Position numbers and translations under genes: made by a program
Assembly: GCF_014596085.1 (NCBI RefSeq)
Contig: NZ_JACCJY010000035.1
Coordinates: 1-64,000 of the forward strand
DNA length: 64,000 nt
Direction: 5' to 3'
Origin: Azospirillum tabaci
GTDB lineage: Bacteria; Pseudomonadota; Alphaproteobacteria; Azospirillales; Azospirillaceae
Shown here: piece after piece, positions 30,642-38,224 of the stretch
How the letters are laid out: the number at the start of each line of letters is the position of its first letter
Position numbering within the stretch: position 1 is the first letter of the stretch
The notes under the pieces: model-generated
The model's input: the letters and a program-made list of their open reading frames with translations, nothing else
Databases searched by the model: none
Told to the model about the DNA's origin: nothing

Positions 30642-31231
30642 CAAAAAAATTGGAACCGCGTGGACGGCGTCGTTCCTTCGACGTGGACGAGGCGGTGGAG
30701 ACGGCGATGCGACTGTTCCACGCCCGCGGTTACGACGCGGTCGGCGTGGCCGAGCTGGGCGCCGAGCTGGGCATCAAGCCGCCGAGCTTCTACGCCGCCT
30801 TCGGCAGCAAGGCCGGGCTGTTCGAACGGACCCTGCGCCGCTACGCGGCGGGCGAGGCCAACGTCTTCGCGCGGGCGCGGGCGGAGGGCGGCGACGTGGC
30901 GACGGTGATCGGGCGGACGCTGGCGCTCGCCGCCGCGCTTTATCCCGGCCAGGGCGGGACGGCGGGGTGCCTCGTGCTCGACGGCGCGCGCAACAGCGCC
31001 GACCCCGAGGCGCAGGCCCTGGCCGATGCGGCCAAGCGGGAAGGCCGCGCCGCGGTCCGCGACTTCATCGCCACCGAAGCGCCGGACCGCGCCGACGCCC
31101 TGGCCGATCTGGTGGTGGTCACGATGATGGGGATGTCGGCGGCGGCCCGCGACGGCGCGGACCGGGGCAGGTTGGAGCGGGTGGCCGCCATGATGGACCG
31201 GGCCTTCCGCCGGGAGCTGTCGGGCGCCTGA
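30632..31231 (+). CDS. bdcR: TetR-family regulator, BdcR-like
   Basis: A 199-residue TetR repressor. The N-terminal helix-turn-helix is near residues 15-60 (FDVDEAVETAMRLFHARGYD, VGVAELGAELGIKPPSFYAAF, abbreviated), and the pattern IKPPSFYAAFGSKAGLF is typical of the BdcR/YcdC-like group. The C-terminal ligand domain contains a Cys-containing GCLVLDGARN. Start GTG at 30632 gives the longest support, but it overlaps an operator, so TTG 30650 is an alternative. Divergent from bdcA as in enterobacteria, so it likely represses bdcA and itself. Confidence 0.82.
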   Translation: MTTTKKLEPRGRRRSFDVDEAVETAMRLFHARGYDAVGVAELGAELGIKPPSFYAAFGSKAGLFERTLRRYAAGEANVFARARAEGGDVATVIGRTLALAAALYPGQGGTAGCLVLDGARNSADPEAQALADAAKREGRAAVRDFIATEAPDRADALADLVVVTMMGMSAAARDGADRGRLERVAAMMDRAFRRELSGA

Positions 31232-31358
31232 CGGTTCCACCCTGCGGAGGATGGTACAGGATTTCCGTCATGTCTTGGTCCTTACGACTGATCGGTGGGC
31301 GGTGCAGGATCAGCGGCAGCCGGGAACCTCCCGCATCCCTCCTTGAGGACCAACCGCC

Positions 31359-31808
31359 ATGTCCCCGCGTCTCGACTACCACGCAACCGCCCCTGCCGGC
31401 ATGAAGGCCCTCGCCGGCGCGCATGGCTACATCGGCCAGTGCGGGCTTCCGGTCACGCTGATCGACCTTGTCTACCTGCGCGTGTCGCAGATCAACGGCT
31501 GCGCCTATTGCATCGACCTGCACAGCCGCGATCTTCTGAAGAACGGCGTCACCATCGACAAGCTGGTGCTGGTTCCGGTCTGGCACGAGGCCGAAACGCT
31601 GTTCACCGACCGCGAGCGCGCCGCGCTGCGCTGGGCGGAGACGGTGACGCGGGTGGCCGAAACCGCCGTCCCGGACGCGGAGTTCCAGGCGGTGTCGGCC
31701 CTGTTCTCGGAGAAGGAGGTGGCCGACCTGACGATCGCCATCGGCCTGATGAACCTCTACAACCGCCTCGCCATCAGCTTCCGCACGGTTCCCTCTGCGG
31801 CCCGCTGA
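31359..31808 (+). CDS. AhpD-like carboxymuconolactone decarboxylase-family protein
   Basis: A 149-residue protein with the peroxidase-type core: QINGCAYCIDLHSRDLLKNG near 46-65 contains the C-x2-C pair and the His used for peroxide reduction in AhpD-type enzymes, followed by ERAALRWAETVTRV. The family reduces peroxides using a thiol donor or acts on small carbon compounds; substrate is unknown. The ATG at 31359 follows GAGGACC with a long spacer. It stands alone and is convergent with the MocR-type gene. Confidence 0.88.
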   Translation: MSPRLDYHATAPAGMKALAGAHGYIGQCGLPVTLIDLVYLRVSQINGCAYCIDLHSRDLLKNGVTIDKLVLVPVWHEAETLFTDRERAALRWAETVTRVAETAVPDAEFQAVSALFSEKEVADLTIAIGLMNLYNRLAISFRTVPSAAR

Positions 31809-31820
31809 GCGTGGTCCCCC

Positions 31821-31862
31821 GGGTCAGCCATACCGGGTCAGCCATACCGGGTCAGCCATGCC
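31821..31862. repeat. 14-bp tandem repeat, three copies, at the 3' end of the MocR-type gene
   Basis: Units GGGTCAGCCATACC at 31821-31834 and 31835-31848, and GGGTCAGCCATGCC at 31849-31862. The third unit contains the stop codon of the minus-strand regulator; the two copies to its left look like slippage copies of the gene end. Confidence 0.85.
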
Positions 31863-33297
31863 GCTTCACCAAGCCGATCAAGCGGCGGCAGTCGTCGGAC
31901 AGGCGCCGGTCCTGGAGGTTGGTGATGCCAAGCAGCAGACCGCGGGGGCGAGCGGCCTCCGGGCCATCGGCGTACCAGGGCGACAGCGGCACCGGCGCGA
32001 GGCCATCCGCCTGCGCCGCCGCGGCGATGGCGATGTCGCGGCTGCCCGGTGGCAGGACCAGCCGGACCGACAGGCTTCCCGACGCCTCCACCGCCATCGG
32101 CGACTCCGCACCCGCGGCGTCGCGCAGCGCCGCCAGGAGCGTCTGCTGGCGGACGGCGTAGAGCCGCTTCATCCGGCGCAGATGCCGGAAGTAATGCCCG
32201 CCCGCCATGAAGTCCGCCACCGCCCGCTGCATTCCTGCCGCCGAGGCCGGGGACAGGCAGGCGGCGGCCTCGCCGAAGAGACCGGCCAGCCCCGGCGGCA
32301 CCATCAGGAAGCCGAGCCGCAGCGCCGGGGTGATGGTCTTGCTGAAGGTGCCGGCGTGCAGCACCCGCCCATCCCGGTCGAGGGAGGCCAGCCCCGGAGC
32401 GGCCCGGCCCTTCAGCTGCAGTTCGCTGAGATAGTCGTCCTCGACGATCCATGCCCCGGCCCGCGACGCCCAGTCCAGCAGGGCAAGGCGGCGCTGCAGC
32501 GTCATGGTCACGCCGAGCGGCGCCTGCTGGCCGGGCGTCACCACGGCCAAGCCCGCCGCTGGGGCCCGCGCGAATCCCGCATCCACGTCGATCCCACCGC
32601 CATCCGCCGGCACGGGAACCACGGTCATGCCGGCGAGGTGGAGGGCGCGGCGGGTCAGAGGAAAGCCGGGCTCCTCCATCCAGGCGGTGGCGCCGTCCAG
32701 CCGCAAGGCGCGAATCACCAGGCCGAGCGCGCCGGAATAGCCCGCCGTGATGAAAATCTGCTCCGGCGTGCAGCGGATGCCGCGGGCGATGGCCAGCACG
32801 GCGGCGATCTCGCGCCGCAATTCCGGATGGCCGCGAGGATCGGGATAGCCGACCGGAGCCGCCGCCGCGGCACGCGCCGCCCGCCCGACGATCCGGGACC
32901 ATAGCGTGAAGGGGAAGGCGTCCTGCGCCGGCACACCCATCTGGAAGGGCAGCGGCGCCCGCTCGACATTTGAAAACAACTCCGGGAAGGACGGAGCCTG
33001 GACCGGCCCATCGGGGGACGGCCCCGCCATGGCCCCCTCGGCCACCCGCGTGCCCGCGGCGCCCAGGCCGACTGCAAGCTGTTCGTCAATCAGCCGCTCA
33101 TAGGCGTCGCGCACCGTGCCGCGGGACACCCCGAGCTGTACAGCCAGATCCCGCCAGGACGGCAACCGCGCCCCTCCGGCCAGCCGGCCATCGCGGATGG
33201 CGTCGCGCAAGGCGGCGTGGATCTGTGCAGACAGCGGAACCTTCGCGGTTCGGCTGAGGGCGATGTCCAGAGTTTCCGGCAGCGGCAGGGCGGGCAT
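31852..33297 (-). CDS. MocR-type GntR/aminotransferase-fold transcription regulator
   Basis: A 481-residue protein with an N-terminal GntR winged helix (residues about 20-85: LSAQIHAALRDAIRDGRLAGG, LPSWRDLAVQLGVSRGTVRDAY, abbreviated) joined to a fold-type I aminotransferase domain. The PLP lysine is in AGTFSKTITPALRLG near 320, and YPDPRGHPELR and ITAGYSGALGLV are typical. Such regulators bind PLP and control vitamin B6, GABA or amino acid genes; the target is unknown and no classic target gene is adjacent. The ATG at 33297 was chosen; a 15-residue upstream extension lacks support. Confidence 0.9.
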   Translation of the reverse strand: MPALPLPETLDIALSRTAKVPLSAQIHAALRDAIRDGRLAGGARLPSWRDLAVQLGVSRGTVRDAYERLIDEQLAVGLGAAGTRVAEGAMAGPSPDGPVQAPSFPELFSNVERAPLPFQMGVPAQDAFPFTLWSRIVGRAARAAAAAPVGYPDPRGHPELRREIAAVLAIARGIRCTPEQIFITAGYSGALGLVIRALRLDGATAWMEEPGFPLTRRALHLAGMTVVPVPADGGGIDVDAGFARAPAAGLAVVTPGQQAPLGVTMTLQRRLALLDWASRAGAWIVEDDYLSELQLKGRAAPGLASLDRDGRVLHAGTFSKTITPALRLGFLMVPPGLAGLFGEAAACLSPASAAGMQRAVADFMAGGHYFRHLRRMKRLYAVRQQTLLAALRDAAGAESPMAVEASGSLSVRLVLPPGSRDIAIAAAAQADGLAPVPLSPWYADGPEAARPRGLLLGITNLQDRRLSDDCRRLIGLVKRHG

Positions 33298-33393
33298 GGG
33301 CCGCAGGATAGCGCAACCCTGCCCGTCCGCTATCCACCGCAAGCCTCCCCGGTTTTACGCCGGCTGGCCCCGGCGTCCGGCGCATCGCGGACG
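33298..33393. promoter_or_regulatory. Upstream region of the MocR-type gene
   Basis: About 95 bases between the regulator start and a minus-strand terminator. No clear promoter boxes were recognised. The terminator would insulate this promoter from transcripts arriving from the right. Confidence 0.3.
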
Positions 33394-33424
33394 AAAAAAA
33401 GGCCGGAGCAACCGCTCCGGCCTT
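33394..33424 (-). terminator. Intrinsic terminator for a minus-strand transcript
   Basis: On the minus strand the stem AAGGCCGGAGC / GCTCCGGCCTT (loop GGTT) is followed by seven T residues. The A-run is on the plus strand at 33394-33400. Oriented this way it ends a transcript that starts to the right, yet no minus-strand gene ends here. Confidence 0.85.
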
Positions 33425-33570
33425 GAGTCTAGGGAGGAAACGCCCCGAGAATGGGCTGGCGGAGAATAGGGGCACCCCTTTCGAAGTGGTATTACCAATG
33501 CGGAATGGGTGCGGTGCAACATCCGCATAGGCCGAAATTTCCCTGTAAATACTATGGCCTTTCGGCATTA
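33394..33570 (-). ncRNA. Candidate small RNA ending at the orphan terminator
   Basis: The 300-base gene-free stretch 33425-33722 lies upstream of the orphan minus-strand terminator. A transcript of roughly 150-180 bases ending there would contain the single-stranded, CCTCCC-bearing stretch TTTCCTCCCTAGACTC just before the terminator, a feature of several alphaproteobacterial small RNAs that pair with ribosome sites. No convincing promoter was found, so the 5' end is a guess. Alternative: the terminator is a leftover or protects the regulator. Confidence 0.4.
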
Positions 33571-33737
33571 CCGATTCGCCGCGGCGTTCGGGTGTTGTCC
33601 CCTCGCGGAACGGGGCGATTTGTCATCCTCGGTACAGCTTCACCACCGTCGCGCGAACGCGCATAATCCGGCGCGGAACTGGGGGGTGCGGCCCACGGTG
33701 GTGACGGCCGTGCGGGTGCTGGATGGGGAACGACGGC

Positions 33738-35288
33738 ATGGGATTCGGCAGGGGCGTCTGGTTGCGCCCGGTGTTTGCGCGGGTTCTCGGAATCCTGGCT
33801 TGTGGGATGTTGGCTGGCGGGAGTGTGGCCTGCGGAACCGCGTGGGCGGACCCCGCCCGCTTCACCATTCTCTACGCCCACAGCACGACCGAACTGGAGG
33901 ATGTCCAGGGTCGCGGCGGCATCGCCCGGCTCGCCGCGCTGGTCCGGCAGGAACGTGCGGCGGGTGGTAGCGTGTTGGTCCTGCACGGCGGGCAGGCGCT
34001 TGCCCCCTCCGTCCTGTCCTTCTACGACCAGGGGGCGCACGTCATCGACCTGCTGAACGGGGTCGGCATCGACGCCATGGCGGCGCTGAACCGGGAATTC
34101 CATCACGGCGACGACGTGCTGATGACCCGCGCCTTCGAAGCGAACTTCCCCATCGTCGTCTCCAACGCGGTGGACCGCCAGACCGGCAAGCCGCTGGACG
34201 GGCTGGAGGACCGGGCGATGCTCAACGCCGGCCCGCTGCGCGTCGGCGTTCTGGCCGCGGCGCCGGCGCGGACGGGGGAGATCACCCGCTCGCCACGGAC
34301 CGATTTCCTGCCGCCGGGTCCGGTCCTGGCGCGGAAGGCGAAGGACCTGCGCGACGCCGGGGCCGATCTGGTGGTGGCGCTGACCGGTGACTCCGGCGGC
34401 ACCCACCGCGACGTGATCGCCTCCGGCGCCGCCGACATCGTGCTCTACCAAGACCGCGGGCGGGTGGTCGCGGTGGATTACGACGGCAAGACCCTGAACG
34501 CGACGGTCGAGCCGCAGGCCGCCTGGGTGCTCGCCCTGGACGTCACTGCTGAAAAGGTGACCAAGGGCGGCGCCACGCGCACCGCATGGAGCAGCGGCGT
34601 GCGCGCCATCGACACCGCCACCGTGGCCCCGGATACGGCGCTGGACGCCCAAGCCAAGGCCTACCGCGCGCGGCTCGACAGCATGCTGGGCATGCAGGTG
34701 GGCCGGCTTGACGCGCCGATCGACACGCGGCGCGAGGCGGTGCGCGCCAGCGAGAACGCCTTCGCCAACACCGTCGCCGACGCTCTGCGCGAGGCGATGG
34801 AGGCCGACGTGGCGCTGATCAACGGCGGCTCCTTCCGCGGCGACCGCGCCTATGCGGCGGGCACGGTGTGGACGCGCCGGGACATCCAGACCGAATTCCC
34901 CTTCCACGACACCGCCGTGCTGATCGAGGTCACGGGGCAGCAGCTGCGCGATGCGCTGGAGTTCGGTTTCTCCGGAATCGAGCAGTTGCAGGGCCGCTTC
35001 CCGCACCTGTCCAACGCCCGCGTCACCGTCGATGCGTCGCGCCCGCCCGGCCAGCGGGTGGTGGCTCTGACGGTGGGCGGCAAGCCGGTGGAGCCGCTGG
35101 TCCGCTTCCGGCTGGCCACCGGCAGCTATCTCGCCAACGGCGGGGATGGCTATGCGATGCTGTCCACCGCCCCGCGGCTGGTGGACGACCGCGACGCGGA
35201 TTTCGTCTCGACCATCCTGGCCAGCCGGATCGCCCGCACGGGCGGCTTCGCGCCGCGGCTCGACGGTCGCCTGACGGTCCAGCGGTAA
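33738..35288 (+). CDS. UshA/5'-nucleotidase-family protein with a degenerate metal site (probable pseudoenzyme)
   Basis: A 516-residue periplasmic protein. An N-terminal signal ends at CGTAWA|DP (about residue 42). The two-domain UshA layout is present, and the C-terminal substrate domain is well kept (NTVADALREAMEADVALINGG, TRRDIQTEFPFHDTAV, each abbreviated). In the N-terminal phosphatase domain the ligands expected by eye are missing: N-D-x-H is H-S-T-T, GD is GQ, GNHE is LNRE, and the later His regions are not found. It probably binds but does not hydrolyse a ligand. The ATG at 33738 follows GGGGAA and is preferred over 33723. It is 7 bases upstream of a histidine kinase gene. Confidence 0.82.
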   Translation: MGFGRGVWLRPVFARVLGILACGMLAGGSVACGTAWADPARFTILYAHSTTELEDVQGRGGIARLAALVRQERAAGGSVLVLHGGQALAPSVLSFYDQGAHVIDLLNGVGIDAMAALNREFHHGDDVLMTRAFEANFPIVVSNAVDRQTGKPLDGLEDRAMLNAGPLRVGVLAAAPARTGEITRSPRTDFLPPGPVLARKAKDLRDAGADLVVALTGDSGGTHRDVIASGAADIVLYQDRGRVVAVDYDGKTLNATVEPQAAWVLALDVTAEKVTKGGATRTAWSSGVRAIDTATVAPDTALDAQAKAYRARLDSMLGMQVGRLDAPIDTRREAVRASENAFANTVADALREAMEADVALINGGSFRGDRAYAAGTVWTRRDIQTEFPFHDTAVLIEVTGQQLRDALEFGFSGIEQLQGRFPHLSNARVTVDASRPPGQRVVALTVGGKPVEPLVRFRLATGSYLANGGDGYAMLSTAPRLVDDRDADFVSTILASRIARTGGFAPRLDGRLTVQR

Positions 35289-35295
35289 CCGCGGA

Positions 35296-37800
35296 ATGGA
35301 CGCGACCGCCACCAAGACGGCCACGACGCCGCCCACTGACCGCGCCGACGCTGCCGCGCCCCTGCGGCGGCGCCGGCGCGCGCGTGCCGGCATCGTGCTG
35401 CGCATCTCCATCGGCCTGACCATCATGACGATGCTGGTCCTCCTGGTCGGGGTCGTGTCGCTGTCCTCCTTCCAGCTGTTCCGGGGAGAGGTGTCGGTCC
35501 TCTCCTCCACCACCCTGCCGAAGGTCATCACCAGCGCGGAGCTGCGCGGCTCGCTCCAGAAGCTGGTTGCCCGCTTGCCCGTCCTGGCCGGGGCGGCCAC
35601 CACCCCGCAGCGCCGGGCCATCTACGACGAACTCATCAGCGAACTGGAGTTCCTGAGGAAGCTGGTGGAACGCATGCGGGACCTCCACCAGCAAGGGGAG
35701 CCGGCCGGCGGCGACGATGGCGACGAGTTGCGGCTTCTGGAACAGGCCCAGTCCACCCTGCTGATCCTGGCGGCGACGGTGGCCGACCTGAACGCGGAGG
35801 TCGGGCGGCAGATCGAGTCCGGCGCCCGTCAGGCGGAGGCGATCCGCGCGCTGGCCCAGCTGGCCGACGCGCTGGAGCGGCTGCCGGGGGCGGAGCCCGG
35901 AACCGGTTTGGCCACCGGTTCGGCCACGGCGGCGCCCGGCGGGGACGGCGGGATGCTGGGCGCCTGGGCGGTGCGGGCGGGCGCGCTGATGGCGCGGGCC
36001 GCCGGGGCGATGCAGACGGACCATCTGAACCGGCTGCGGGTGGAGCGCCGCAACGCCGAGCATGCGCTGGCCGAGCTGGGCCGCTTGGCCGCCGCCACAG
36101 CCGAGCCGGAGGGGTCCGCCATGGAACGCATCCGGGCCGATCTCGCCACGATCCTGGTGGCGCCGGGGGCGCTGTTCGACAGCTCCGCCGAGCGGCTGCA
36201 GGCGCGCAACCGCGCCCAGGCGCTGTCCGGCCAGTCGCGCGTCCTGGTGGAGACGGTGGACCGCTTCACCCTGGCTCTGTTCGACGCCATCCACGACCAG
36301 TCCACCGACCGCACCGGCGATCTGGCGGCGATGATTCAGGAGCGTTCGCGCATGGTGATGGTGCTGGGCGGCGCCTCCATCCTGCTGGCCATCCTCGTTC
36401 ATCTCGTCTTCCGGCGCTTCCTGACCTCGCGTCTGGTGGCGCTGAACGGCGCGGTGCTGGCCCGCCTGTCCGGCAGCGACGCGACGGTGCCGGTGGAGGG
36501 CAACGACGAGATCACCGACATCGCCGCCTCCATCCGCTACTTCATCGACGAGATCGACCGGCGCCAGATGGATCTGGCCGACAACGAGCGGCGCTTCCGC
36601 GACCTCGTCGAAGGCTCCATCCAGGGCATCATCATCCACCGCGACTTCCGCCCGCTCTACGCCAACGAAGCGTTCCTGCAGATGCTCGGCAGCAGCCTGG
36701 ACCGGGCGCTGCGGGTGCGGTCGGTGCTCGACTTCATCGCGGAGGACAGCCGGCCGGTGGTCGAGGACAACTACCGGCACATCGTCGCCACCGGCCTGCC
36801 CAGCGACCGGCGGCGGCTGCGCGCCCGCCGTCTTGACGGGGCGGAGCGCTGGATCGAATTGACCAGCCGCCGCATCGACTGGAAGGGCGAGACCGCCGTC
36901 CAGTCCATCGTTGTGGACGTGACCCGCGAGGTCGAGGCGGAGGCGGCCTTGCGCCGGTCCCGCGACGCGGCGGAACAGGCGTTGCGCGAATTGAAGGAGA
37001 CCCAGGCCAGCCTGATCCAGGCGGAGAAGATGGCGTCGCTCGGCCAGCTCGTCGCCGGTGTGGCGCACGAGGTCAACACGCCCATCGGCATCACCATCAC
37101 CGGCGCCTCGCAGCTTGCCCTGCAGTTCGAGGAGCTGACCCGCCAGCTCGCCGCCGGGGCCATCAAGAAGTCGGAGTTCCAGCGCTTCCTGGCCGACGGC
37201 GGGGAGATGGCCCGGCTCATCCTGTCCAACAGCACGCGCGCCGCCGATCTGGTGCAGAGCTTCAAGATGGTCGCGGTGGACCAGTCCAGCGACGAGCGCC
37301 GCCGGTTCGAGCTGAAGACCTACATCGTCGAGTTGCTGCGCAGCCTGCGCCCGGCCTACAAGGACGTCGGCGGGCTGGACATCGGCGTGGACAGCCCCGA
37401 CGACCTGGAACTGGACGGTTACCCCGGCGCCCTGTCGCAGATTCTGACCAACCTCGTCCTCAACGCGCTGACCCACGCCTTCACGCCGCACCAACCGGGC
37501 CGGCTGACCATCGCCGCCAGCCTGCTGCCGCAGGACCAGGTGGAGCTGACGGTGGCCGACAACGGGCTGGGCATCCCGTCGGACATCCTGCCGAAGATCT
37601 TCGACCCCTTCTTCACCACCCGCCGCGGCAACGGAGGCAGCGGGTTGGGGCTGCACATCGTCTACAACCTCGTCACCGGCACGCTGCGCGGCACCATCAC
37701 CGTGCAGAGCATCCCCGGCGAGGGCACCCGCTTCACCTTGCGCTTCCCGCGCGTCACGCCGACGGCAGGGGCGACGGCGGGAAAGGCCGAGTTGGTGTGA
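35296..37800 (+). CDS. Transmembrane sensor histidine kinase with PAS domain
   Basis: An 834-residue kinase. TM1 is near 33-56, a long periplasmic helical domain follows, then TM2 near 351-372, a HAMP-like region, a PAS domain near 430-550 (RDLVEGSIQGIIIHRDFRPLYANEAF) and a coiled linker EAALRRSRDAAEQALRELKE. HisKA is GVAHEVNTPIG (His near 591); HATPase motifs are N (NLVLNALTHAF, near 722), G1 (DNGLGI, near 754), F (FDPFFTTRRG) and G2 (GSGLGLHI). No receiver domain or response regulator gene is adjacent. It follows the UshA-like gene by 7 bases, so the two may form a sensing pair. Confidence 0.9.
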   Translation: MDATATKTATTPPTDRADAAAPLRRRRRARAGIVLRISIGLTIMTMLVLLVGVVSLSSFQLFRGEVSVLSSTTLPKVITSAELRGSLQKLVARLPVLAGAATTPQRRAIYDELISELEFLRKLVERMRDLHQQGEPAGGDDGDELRLLEQAQSTLLILAATVADLNAEVGRQIESGARQAEAIRALAQLADALERLPGAEPGTGLATGSATAAPGGDGGMLGAWAVRAGALMARAAGAMQTDHLNRLRVERRNAEHALAELGRLAAATAEPEGSAMERIRADLATILVAPGALFDSSAERLQARNRAQALSGQSRVLVETVDRFTLALFDAIHDQSTDRTGDLAAMIQERSRMVMVLGGASILLAILVHLVFRRFLTSRLVALNGAVLARLSGSDATVPVEGNDEITDIAASIRYFIDEIDRRQMDLADNERRFRDLVEGSIQGIIIHRDFRPLYANEAFLQMLGSSLDRALRVRSVLDFIAEDSRPVVEDNYRHIVATGLPSDRRRLRARRLDGAERWIELTSRRIDWKGETAVQSIVVDVTREVEAEAALRRSRDAAEQALRELKETQASLIQAEKMASLGQLVAGVAHEVNTPIGITITGASQLALQFEELTRQLAAGAIKKSEFQRFLADGGEMARLILSNSTRAADLVQSFKMVAVDQSSDERRRFELKTYIVELLRSLRPAYKDVGGLDIGVDSPDDLELDGYPGALSQILTNLVLNALTHAFTPHQPGRLTIAASLLPQDQVELTVADNGLGIPSDILPKIFDPFFTTRRGNGGSGLGLHIVYNLVTGTLRGTITVQSIPGEGTRFTLRFPRVTPTAGATAGKAELV

Positions 37801-37825
37801 TCGGCCACTGCCCCGGGGAGGGCGG

Positions 37826-38158
37826 TCAGCGCACCTCGCCCTCGAACCAGTGGCGGCCCTTGCGGTCCTCCACCTCGATCACCCAGACGTCGGGGTCGTA
37901 GCGGGTCTGGCGGGCGATGTAGGCGTCGGCGGTGGCCTCGTCCACCGGCTCGGCACCGGTGCCGCGCGACCAGCGCAGCCGCTCCTCGTCGCGCACCTGG
38001 ACCAGCACGCTGAAGGTCCGATCCAGCCGGTTCAGTTTCAGGATGACCGTCCCGCGGCTGGGGTCCCCCTTGCGCAGAACCATCATCGTGACGCCCTCGG
38101 CATCGGCGGCGCGGATGTGCGCCATCACCCAGAGATGCGTCGGCAGGCGGTCATCCAT
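37826..38158 (-). CDS. DUF1491 family protein
   Basis: A 110-residue protein common in alphaproteobacteria, with WVMAHIRAADAEGVTMMVLRKGD near 8-30 (abbreviated), VILKLNRLD and RYDPDVWVIEVEDRKGR near 88-104. The family has no known role. The ATG at 38158 was chosen; the large upstream frame is antisense to the neighbouring glycosyltransferase gene. It diverges from that gene with 66 bases between starts, and converges with the kinase gene. Confidence 0.85.
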   Translation of the reverse strand: MDDRLPTHLWVMAHIRAADAEGVTMMVLRKGDPSRGTVILKLNRLDRTFSVLVQVRDEERLRWSRGTGAEPVDEATADAYIARQTRYDPDVWVIEVEDRKGRHWFEGEVR

Positions 38159-38224
38159 GGAAATCCTCGCTCCGGGAAGGTCCGGGGGCTCGCCTTCGGC
38201 AAAGCCCCGGTGTAGACAACGGGC

